Shown here one piece after another: positions 1-6,532 of a stretch of DNA of 64,000 bases. The DNA is taken from the IMG/VR virus record IMGVR_UViG_3300035670_010555, positions 62,001-126,000 of that record. One strand, 5' to 3'. Below the pieces are notes generated by a model that did not search any database, had not been told where the DNA came from, and was given only the letters and a program-made list of their open reading frames with translations. Numbering within the stretch: the first letter of the stretch is position 1; every line of letters begins with the position of its first letter. Made by a program: the position numbers and the translations under genes. The stretch comes from a virus.

Positions 1-1533
1 CCAAGTTGTGTCTAAGAACATCTTTTGATTCCCTGTTCTACTAACAATTTGAGGCCAATTGCAATAATAGACCTCACCCGCAGCGTATGGAAGTCCTTTG
101 TGGGACAAGACTTTGTTGAATTGTGTTTTAGGGGCATTTGGGTCTAACCCAATTTCAGGTAGTCGTGGTTTACCCGGCCAAAATTCTGTCCTAACATGTT
201 GTGGAACATTATACCAAGACCACTGAGTACCGTTATCACCATAAAATTCAGAATAATTAAGTTTCAAGAAATCGAAGTTTTCTTTTTTAATAATCTCCAA
301 AGACTTACTGTACAGATTTGGAACGTACCTATTAAAACCATTTCTACAAACTTCACCTTCATTTGGATAAAAAAACATATCATCCTCAAAAAATAAATAA
401 TAGTCCAAATCCGTTTCATTTTGAAAGTGCTCGGCAATCCATTGTCTTCCCCCACATATTCCCAAATTATCTTTTTTAATATGTTCAAATCCAAATTCTT
501 CACAAATCTCAGAATATTCTGAGGTAGTTGTCAAATCACTTGAATTATCTAGTAAAAATTTACTTGTTTTATTAAGGTAATCTTTATCGTAAGCCAACAT
601 CGAATCAATCAAGGTCATAAATTGGTTTGGGCTATTGAATGTGATAACATACAAACCGACTTTGTTTGTATCCAAATTATTTACAACTTGTACTGAACTT
701 TCATTTTTGGATTTCAAGTTATCATTTTTTAAGTCCTCAAAGAATTTACCAACAAGTCCATTCCCTTCAATTTCAAAGTAATTGAAAAGGTCAGAATGTT
801 TATAACACATGATACTGAATATAGATTCTTCAGTACCCATGTATCCTTCCTCTAAAGTACTTTTTAACAATCCATAATAAATTCCATTAACATCACCAAT
901 TGTGTGTTTAGGACCTCCAAAAAAACCACCTCTTGCAACTTTTGTCACTTTATTGCCGGCAATATAATTTAACTTATTATATTCAAATCCATGAATTTCC
1001 CTCTCCGCTCCGTATGGAAAACAAATAAATGAAAATTTGGAAATGTATTTAGATAAGTTATTAAGAACTTTATCATGAGTGAAATAACCTGGATGTACTG
1101 TATTAGTTAATCCACCATCAATCCAAAACATATACTCCGAGTTGAACTGGTCCATAATTTTAGCATCATGTAACAAAAACATTTTGGACATTACTAATGG
1201 ATTGTAGTTTTCTAAACGACCTTGTGTCGATTCTTTTAACCACCCAACTTGGTCATACCACTCAGAACTTGTTCTAATTTTTTGAATTAAAGGAAAAAAC
1301 TCTGAATTGGTAAACCAGCTAAGTGGTCGCACAATAAATTGTGTGTTTTCGGTATTACGTCTTTCAAAAACGAAAGATTTCAGATCTTCGTCTCCAAATA
1401 TAATAAGGTTTTCTTCAACCTTTAATAACTGGTCGAATTTATCCAAATAATGCTGGTAGGATCTACTCCATCCTTCGGTTAATTCTCCTCGACCGATGTC
1501 CCAAATACCTGTAACTAAAGTTATATTACTCAT
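1..1533 (-). CDS. HtrL/YibB-like + GT-A fusion glycosyltransferase (3' end beyond window)
   Basis: The frame is open from an ATG at 1533 to the left edge, giving 511 codons without a stop; the C-terminus lies outside the window. Residues 1-290 resemble the HtrL/YibB (WlaTC-like) family: an N-terminal VTGIWDIGRG, an FWIDGG motif near residues 136-141 and a GGFFGG segment near 202-207. From about residue 292 a second domain begins (VGLYVITFNS) with an FFEDDMFF acidic motif at 381-388, the usual metal and nucleotide-sugar site of GT-A glycosyltransferases. I infer a two-domain glycosyltransferase. The start overlaps the stop of the upstream gene (ATGAGTAA), so the two are probably translationally coupled. 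The first domain is clearly paralogous to the neighbouring protein at 1526-2407. Donor and acceptor sugars cannot be read from the sequence. Confidence 0.75.
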   Translation of the reverse strand, partial: MSNITLVTGIWDIGRGELTEGWSRSYQHYLDKFDQLLKVEENLIIFGDEDLKSFVFERRNTENTQFIVRPLSWFTNSEFFPLIQKIRTSSEWYDQVGWLKESTQGRLENYNPLVMSKMFLLHDAKIMDQFNSEYMFWIDGGLTNTVHPGYFTHDKVLNNLSKYISKFSFICFPYGAEREIHGFEYNKLNYIAGNKVTKVARGGFFGGPKHTIGDVNGIYYGLLKSTLEEGYMGTEESIFSIMCYKHSDLFNYFEIEGNGLVGKFFEDLKNDNLKSKNESSVQVVNNLDTNKVGLYVITFNSPNQFMTLIDSMLAYDKDYLNKTSKFLLDNSSDLTTTSEYSEICEEFGFEHIKKDNLGICGGRQWIAEHFQNETDLDYYLFFEDDMFFYPNEGEVCRNGFNRYVPNLYSKSLEIIKKENFDFLKLNYSEFYGDNGTQWSWYNVPQHVRTEFWPGKPRLPEIGLDPNAPKTQFNKVLSHKGLPYAAGEVYYCNWPQIVSRTGNQKMFLDTTW

Positions 1534-2407
1534 ATATTCTGTTAAATTCTTCTAAGATTTTATAAAAACTTTTATTTTGTTGGAACAATTCTTCGGAAGT
1601 TCCCCTTGGAGCGTTATCTCTACACCACCAAATATCAAAATGTTTTCGTTCAAAAAGTTCTTTATGGTTATAATACATTAGAGTCATTACAGTTTCTTCA
1701 TGAGGTATACCCTTATCTTCAGGTATAATTTTACTAATATAATTTTCGAACAAAGTGACAACTTCATCCCACTTGCTCTTATGTCCCCCAAACAAACCAC
1801 CAATTATATGTAACCCTCTATCGTATTCTTTGTACCACTTTCTATCAACGGTTCCCGACCAAAAATTTCTATCATTTTCCTTTCCGATAATGATAAATTT
1901 ATCTTTCGTGTCTTCAATTAAATTTTTTAAGAACTCGTTATTGAATAATGAACTTTCATAGTATCTTCTAACAAGACCGTCATGAGTTAAATATTTTAAG
2001 GGTATTAACCCACAATGGGACAAGCCGGCATCAATCCAATAGTAATAATCATATGATTTATCTTCATTCCACCACCAGTGGAATTTGGAGTATTGTATTT
2101 CGATGCACCTATCAGACTTTTTAGATTCTTCAATATTTTTATATTGATTTATCAAATCCTTAAATTTAGTTTGAGAAATATCAAAAATCTGAAATTTTAA
2201 TTTTTCGGGGGATATTTGATTTTCTTCATAAAAAAATTTTTGTAGTGACTCTATTTCTCGATTTGAGGTATAACACAAAAAATCGGCATCAGTCATTTTG
2301 AGTAATGACAATAGACTAAACCTGTAGTGTCCTCCCCTATTAATTCTTCCACCATATTCGGTACCATAAAGGTCACTATATATTGAAGTTATAAATTTAA
2401 CTTTCAT
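1526..2407 (-). CDS. HtrL/YibB-like glycosyltransferase-family protein
   Basis: A 293-residue protein with the signature features of the HtrL/YibB family: FITSIYSDLYG at the N-terminus, YWIDAGLSH near residues 123-131 (the acidic residue D126 would be the metal or sugar-nucleotide ligand) and GGLFGGHKSKWDE followed by a conserved E-T-V segment. The same landmarks appear in the same order in the first domain of the next gene, so the two are paralogues. The start overlaps the end of the GT25-like gene by 11 bases and the stop overlaps the next start, placing it in a four-gene glycosyltransferase string downstream of the Thr/Pro-repeat genes. It probably acts in the cytoplasm on a sugar or protein acceptor; specificity is unknown. 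Confidence 0.7.
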   Translation of the reverse strand: MKVKFITSIYSDLYGTEYGGRINRGGHYRFSLLSLLKMTDADFLCYTSNREIESLQKFFYEENQISPEKLKFQIFDISQTKFKDLINQYKNIEESKKSDRCIEIQYSKFHWWWNEDKSYDYYYWIDAGLSHCGLIPLKYLTHDGLVRRYYESSLFNNEFLKNLIEDTKDKFIIIGKENDRNFWSGTVDRKWYKEYDRGLHIIGGLFGGHKSKWDEVVTLFENYISKIIPEDKGIPHEETVMTLMYYNHKELFERKHFDIWWCRDNAPRGTSEELFQQNKSFYKILEEFNRIYE

Positions 2408-3143
2408 AGTAAAATTTGCGATGTTCGTTTTTATCTTTTATTTCCTGTACTTGAAACTGGTCCATAAACTCGTGGGGTATTTTTATTGGGGTCCATCGAT
2501 TCCAATTATAAGTTTGCATATACCAATTGTTATATACTCCTTCAGAAATATTTGAATAATTTGTTTTCTGAGGTGCAATTGGTAGTATGGGACAATAACT
2601 CTGATACTTGTCAACTATAAATTTGTAGGTATAGTCATCTAAAGCAAAAAAGTATTCTCCACTATTTGTAAACGCGGTCAATGCTATGTCAAATATTTTG
2701 TCGTAAATTGATTCGTCGTAAATTACCATGTTTGCACCATAAATCCCTCTAGCTTCAGGAGGAGCTTCAGGTGTGTTTGTCATGTCAAATAGGATATCAT
2801 AATCCTTACTCACATTGATTGGTCTATTTTGTGTTGGGGACAAATTGAACATGGCAAACTCCAAGTTCGGACATGATTCTTCGATTTTAGTTAACAAATC
2901 TTTTGCATAAGGCATAAATCCGCAATCATCCTCAATCATCATTACTCTTGGGTATTTCTTTTCCTTAGCAATTTTAATAATCTCAAAAGTGGATTTGGTA
3001 ATGCCCATATATGAGTTTGTGTCTATTGCCGAAAACCTTTCAAAGTCCCACCCAATATATTCCATTTCCTTGGTTATAGATTCCATCCTATCTGGTCTCC
3101 TATCCAAGTTTATTACAAACTTTGGTATTTCTGAAAAGTTCAT
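2397..3143 (-). CDS. GT25-like glycosyltransferase
   Basis: 248 residues. The N-terminus has the family-25 signature: KFVINLDRRPDRM at residues 8-20, then FSAID near 37-41 and the MMIEDDCGF block at 68-76, whose E71-D72-D73 correspond to the acidic metal-binding motif. GT25 includes LPS beta-galactosyltransferases and also the collagen galactosyltransferases that act on hydroxylated protein side chains. Here the gene lies between a GT60-like gene and two HtrL-like genes, with start and stop overlapping its neighbours, which suggests sequential additions to one glycan. Domain assignment is firm; acceptor and donor are unknown. Confidence 0.8.
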   Translation of the reverse strand: MNFSEIPKFVINLDRRPDRMESITKEMEYIGWDFERFSAIDTNSYMGITKSTFEIIKIAKEKKYPRVMMIEDDCGFMPYAKDLLTKIEESCPNLEFAMFNLSPTQNRPINVSKDYDILFDMTNTPEAPPEARGIYGANMVIYDESIYDKIFDIALTAFTNSGEYFFALDDYTYKFIVDKYQSYCPILPIAPQKTNYSNISEGVYNNWYMQTYNWNRWTPIKIPHEFMDQFQVQEIKDKNEHRKFYYES

Positions 3144-4405
3144 TAACTAACGTGATTGTGGTTTAGTTGCCCTGTTAATCTATCACACCAACCTTTGGAC
3201 ACCGAGTGAGGCCACACAACCCAATGTGTTGGTAATACTGTTGTTGGGAATTCTCTCCACACCTTACAATATTTGTCAGGGTCTCTAAAAAAACCGGCAA
3301 TTTCATTCTTGTCCGCATCTCTTCTATAAATGGTTTCATCGTTTGGACCGTGGAATGCGACCACCCAAAAATCGTAATCCTTTTCAGGAACGCTTGAATA
3401 CCCAATATCAATACAATGTTTATAAATGGTTGAAAAACTTTTTTTCCATTCTTCTTCATCTTCAATAACAGGACTTGGCGCGTATTTTTTATCCAAACAA
3501 TGTTGGTCAACCGCTCTTTTTTCAAATAATAAACCAGCGTATCTTTCGTAATCCCGTAATGTTCTCACAGTTCCGAATCCGTAAGGACCATCATGACCTT
3601 CTTGAGTTTCACCATCCATACCAAATAATTTTCTATTTGTTAGGTGAGATTTTTTATTTTTTTCACCCCACGTTTTATCGTCATCCCATTGTTTGGTTCT
3701 GCCTTTACGAGTGTATTCGTGATACACAACAGGAATGTGTGGGTGGAACAAATCGTAACCCCAAGTATATGCTCTCGCGGCAATTGAAATTTCTTCTCCG
3801 TGAAAATAGTATTCAGGATTGTGTTGTACTTCAGTTGAGAATTGTCCGAGTGTGAAACAGAAGTGAGCTGAATAGAATCTTGCGGTAACAGGTTTTGTCA
3901 TCTCTTTCCATCCTGGTATTGTTTCAGGTAAAAAGAATACCGCTCCTTCAGGAATAAATCTATCAAAAGCCATTCTCCAAGCGTCTTGTGCACGACCTGC
4001 AGGGTCATTTTCAGGATCGAATGAAGGAACATAACCTGTCAACAAAGGTTTCTTATATCCATCCTTTTGTAATCCTTTAATCATTTTGATTAATACATCA
4101 TCCCAATCTTTGATGAATCTCATATGAGAATCAATTTGAAGTGTGTATGTTTCACCATCATATAGTTGTTGAGTTAAATTTCTTGCCCAACAAACTCCTT
4201 TAGATTCTTGATATGGAATGTCCAATATTTTGAATCGTTTATCTTTTCTAAACTCATCTAAATTATCGAATCCATCTGATTCACTGTATTGTCTCGCAAT
4301 TCCGAAAACCAAGTTATTCGGTTTTTTTGCATTTGAAATCATGTCTTTTAATGTCGGAACCAACTGTGGATCTCTGTAGGAAGCAATTTGAATAAAAATT
4401 TTCAT
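3143..4405 (-). CDS. GT60-like N-acetylglucosaminyltransferase (Skp1/mucin type)
   Basis: 420 residues. The start of the protein (IFIQIASYRDPQL) and the LQIDSHMRF motif at 89-97 (D92, H94) with a nearby W101-D102 match the PF11397 'GlcNAc' family. So does the block HGEEISIAARAYTWGYD at about 202-218, followed by VVYHEY. Known members of this family (CAZy GT60) add alpha-GlcNAc to hydroxyproline of Dictyostelium Skp1 or to threonine of trypanosome mucins; this is family knowledge, not shown here. The gene is the first one downstream of the Thr/Pro-repeat cluster, separated from it by a hairpin terminator, and leads a string of four glycosyltransferases. The last 130 residues continue beyond the core family and may be an accessory domain. 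I infer protein O-glycosylation of the neighbouring repeat proteins; a small-molecule or lipid acceptor is the alternative. Confidence 0.72.
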   Translation of the reverse strand: MKIFIQIASYRDPQLVPTLKDMISNAKKPNNLVFGIARQYSESDGFDNLDEFRKDKRFKILDIPYQESKGVCWARNLTQQLYDGETYTLQIDSHMRFIKDWDDVLIKMIKGLQKDGYKKPLLTGYVPSFDPENDPAGRAQDAWRMAFDRFIPEGAVFFLPETIPGWKEMTKPVTARFYSAHFCFTLGQFSTEVQHNPEYYFHGEEISIAARAYTWGYDLFHPHIPVVYHEYTRKGRTKQWDDDKTWGEKNKKSHLTNRKLFGMDGETQEGHDGPYGFGTVRTLRDYERYAGLLFEKRAVDQHCLDKKYAPSPVIEDEEEWKKSFSTIYKHCIDIGYSSVPEKDYDFWVVAFHGPNDETIYRRDADKNEIAGFFRDPDKYCKVWREFPTTVLPTHWVVWPHSVSKGWCDRLTGQLNHNHVS

Positions 4406-4431
4406 TTGAAATATATTTTATCCTAAAAGTA

Positions 4432-4461
4432 AAAAACCCTCCGACAAAGTGGAGGGTTTTT
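4432..4461 (-). terminator. Rho-independent terminator after Thr/Pro-repeat gene
   Basis: An 11-bp perfect stem (AAAAACCCTCC / GGAGGGTTTTT) with an 8-base loop, followed on the minus strand by a T run. It sits between the stop of the repeat protein at 4487 and the GT60-like start at 4405. Transcription of the repeat genes should drop here, so the glycosyltransferases are either read through or use their own start. Confidence 0.85.
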
Positions 4462-4486
4462 GAATATATATTAATGTTTTTTATTT

Positions 4487-5320
4487 TTAAGATGAAGATG
4501 GTGTAGGTGTCATAGTAGGAGTTTCGGTTGGAGTACTTGTTGCTGTCTCACTTGGTGTGTTGGTTGGAGTTTCAGTTGGAGTCTCGGTAGGAGTTTCACT
4601 TGGAGTTCCTGAAGGTGTATTGGTAGGAGTCTCGGTAGGAGTTTCACTTGGAGTTCCTGAAGGTGTATTGGTAGGAGTTTCGGTTGGAGTCTCGGTAGGA
4701 GTTTCACTTGGAGTATTAGTAGGAGTTTCGGTTGGAGTCTCGGTAGGAGTTTCACTTGGAGTTCCTGAAGGTGTATTGGTAGGAGTTTCGGTAGGTGTAC
4801 TTGTTGGAGTTTCTGTAGGAGTATTAGTAGGAGTCTCGCTAGGAGTATTTGTTGGAGTTTCTGTAGGAGTACTTGTTGGAGTTTCGCTAGGAGTATTCGT
4901 TGGAGTTTCAGTTGGAGTTGGACTCGGTGTTTCTGTTGCGGTCACGCTCGGAGTTGGGGTCGATGTTTCAGTATTAGTTGGAGTCGGTGTAGGTGTTCCA
5001 GTTTCTGTTGCAGTCACGCTCGGAGTTGGAGTATTTGTAGGGGTTTCAGTTGGTGTCATTGTTGGAGATGGCGTCAGCGTTGGAGATGGTGTTGGTGTGT
5101 TAGTTGCAGAAATTGGAGGAAACGCACCTTCATCTACAAATGAAACTGCAGATTTGAATGCCGATGCAATTGTATAGGTCCCATCGATAACCCAAATATT
5201 TTTCGTTTGATTAGGTAATAATTCAACTTGATAATCCCAAAAAGAATCATCACATCTTCGATAACTAAAGTTTACTACAGTTGAACCTGTATTTGTAAGA
5301 ATGTATTTACTGCAAGCCAT
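4487..5320 (-). CDS. Mucin-like Thr/Pro-repeat protein with small N-terminal domain
   Basis: 277 residues. Residues 1-72 form a compact domain beginning [10 protein letters not shown] with two cysteines (C3, C23) and aromatic strands. From about residue 73 to the end the chain is almost entirely TPT, TET, TNT and SET dipeptide and tripeptide repeats, with Thr at nearly every second position and regularly spaced Pro and acidic residues. There is no obvious signal peptide. Such a tail should be extended and unstructured and is rich in potential O-glycosylation sites. The N-terminal domain is duplicated in the next upstream gene, without the tail. It is probably a virion decoration or fiber component, judged from its place in the late minus-strand cluster. 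A flexible linker without glycan is the simpler alternative. Confidence 0.7.
   Translation of the reverse strand: MACSKYILTNTGSTVVNFSYRRCDDSFWDYQVELLPNQTKNIWVIDGTYTIASAFKSAVSFVDEGAFPPISATNTPTPSPTLTPSPTMTPTETPTNTPTPSVTATETGTPTPTPTNTETSTPTPSVTATETPSPTPTETPTNTPSETPTSTPTETPTNTPSETPTNTPTETPTSTPTETPTNTPSGTPSETPTETPTETPTNTPSETPTETPTETPTNTPSGTPSETPTETPTNTPSGTPSETPTETPTETPTNTPSETATSTPTETPTMTPTPSSS
4510..5106 (-). repeat. Imperfect short tandem repeat encoding Thr/Pro tail
   Basis: The plus strand shows a long run of degenerate units such as GGAGTTTCGGTTGGAGTC and GGAGTATTGGTAGGAGTT, about 12-18 bases each, that encode the TPT/TET repeats of the protein at 4487-5320. Some longer blocks recur almost exactly, for example the segments around 4585-4640 and 4640-4700. 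This structure could change length by slippage or recombination. Confidence 0.85.
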
Positions 5321-5346
5321 ATATTTTTATATTTTTTTTCGCTAAA

Positions 5347-5559
5347 TTATACTGGAGGAAAAACTCCGTCGTTAATCAAAGATATTGATGGCTTGAATAA
5401 TGGTGCCACAGTATACGTCCCGTCAGTTACCCAAATATTTTTTACTTGGTTTGGGGATAGCTGGATTTGATAGTCCCACATCGAATCGTCACATCTTCTA
5501 TAACTAAAATTTACTGATGTTGATCCTGTATTTGTAAGTGTATATTTACTACATGCCAT
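5347..5559 (-). CDS. Stand-alone copy of the MACSKY domain
   Basis: A 70-residue protein made only of the N-terminal domain found in the gene at 4487-5320. By eye about 50 of 70 positions are identical, including C3, the RRCDDS motif near residues 21-26, the NIWVxDGTYT segment and the closing FPP. It has no Thr/Pro tail. The pair looks like a recent tandem duplication in which one copy gained or lost the repeat tail. A TATTTAT element lies 19 bases upstream of the ATG. Probably a small virion component; no known fold is recognised. Confidence 0.65.
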   Translation of the reverse strand: MACSKYTLTNTGSTSVNFSYRRCDDSMWDYQIQLSPNQVKNIWVTDGTYTVAPLFKPSISLINDGVFPPV

Positions 5560-5578
5560 CGTTTATCTCATTTAATTT

Positions 5579-5585
5579 ATAAATA
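5579..5585 (-). promoter_or_regulatory. TATTTAT element upstream of the 5559 start
   Basis: Reads TATTTAT on the minus strand with 19 bases to the ATG. It is one of sixteen such sites described in the findings. Confidence 0.45.
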
Positions 5586-5622
5586 CAGCAAACAGTAGTA
5601 TTTTCCATTTTTTTTCCAAAAA

Positions 5623-5931
5623 TTATGAAGGTGTCACTGTTGGTGTCAACGTATTGGTCGGGGTTATAGTTGGTGTTGGCGTTTCTGTTGACGATGGGGT
5701 ATTTGTTGGGGTTATAGTTGGTGTTGGCGTTGGTCCTGAAATGACAAGAGAATACGTTGTACCATATGTTGGAACATAACAATTGTAAGTACCCAAATAG
5801 TAATCTGATAGATATTCGAATGGAAATACTTGAGTACCTAAATCAATAGTACCTCCAGATTCTGGCAAATACGTTACATTGGTTGTTAGACCACTCAAAT
5901 TATTACTTAATATTCTTACTCCAATTACCAT
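5623..5931 (-). CDS. Small Thr/Pro-tailed protein
   Basis: 102 residues: a short N-terminal domain of about 66 residues beginning MVIGVRILSN and ending in a beta-rich, Tyr-rich stretch, followed from about residue 67 by a tail of TPTPTIT and TPTNT units to the C-terminus. The architecture (small globular head, Thr/Pro tail) matches its neighbours, although the head sequence is different. It lies in the same minus-strand series, 11 bases downstream of the gene at 5943-6509. Probably a virion surface component; function unknown. Confidence 0.6.
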   Translation of the reverse strand: MVIGVRILSNNLSGLTTNVTYLPESGGTIDLGTQVFPFEYLSDYYLGTYNCYVPTYGTTYSLVISGPTPTPTITPTNTPSSTETPTPTITPTNTLTPTVTPS

Positions 5932-5942
5932 ATCTATATATA

Positions 5943-6509
5943 TTAACAGATACCTTTGTTTATTATCAAAGTTCCACTTAATTGTACGAAAATTGCTCCA
6001 TCAGAAATTGTGAATTTATTACCTGCTGGTGGTATGGTCAATGCCCTATTACCGTAAACATGGTCCCCAACTTCTAAAGTGTTGAACGGTTTTGTTGTAA
6101 AGACCTTAACATTCGCAGGATTTGCAATCATATTAACGGACTCACAAACGTTTTGATACCAACCTCCACCTCTTAGATTTCTTTCATATATAGGAGAAGG
6201 AGTCACGGACGGTGTTGGAGTTTCTGTTGGAGTAGGAGTTTGTGTCATTGGTGTTGGTGTAACACTTACCGTTGGAGTGACTGTTGGAGTTACTGTAGGT
6301 GTCGGAGTTGTGCTTGGGCATAATCCAGTATTTATAATATCCAAAGGGCCACTGTAACTTTCTTGAGCCAAATATTCGGCACAAACAAACTCTGTGGAAA
6401 GTGGTGATATTGAAGATACACTAATTATACCCGTACACCCTGTCCATATATAAAACCCATTTTGGGTACTATTATAGTTAGTTATTCGATATTGGTTACA
6501 AGTACTCAT
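5943..6509 (-). CDS. Two-domain protein with internal Thr/Pro linker
   Basis: 188 residues. A Cys-containing head (residues 1-66, starting MSTCNQYRITN) is joined by a Thr/Pro linker (about 67-106, TPTVTPT-type units) to a C-terminal domain of about 80 residues with GGGWYQNVC and an HVYGNRALTIPPAGNK segment. Here the repeat is an internal connector rather than a tail. The head shares its length and general layout with the MACSKY domains. Same strand and spacing as its neighbours, so probably co-transcribed. A structural role is inferred from context only. Confidence 0.6.
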   Translation of the reverse strand: MSTCNQYRITNYNSTQNGFYIWTGCTGIISVSSISPLSTEFVCAEYLAQESYSGPLDIINTGLCPSTTPTPTVTPTVTPTVSVTPTPMTQTPTPTETPTPSVTPSPIYERNLRGGGWYQNVCESVNMIANPANVKVFTTKPFNTLEVGDHVYGNRALTIPPAGNKFTISDGAIFVQLSGTLIINKGIC

Positions 6510-6532
6510 ATTTTAACAGTCCATGTTTTGAT

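Noticed and set aside
4557-5177. Long plus-strand open frame made of VGVSVGV repeats
   Set aside because: It is the antisense reading of the Thr/Pro repeat; the minus frame has a proper head domain and start context. The low-complexity plus frame is a by-product of the repeat.
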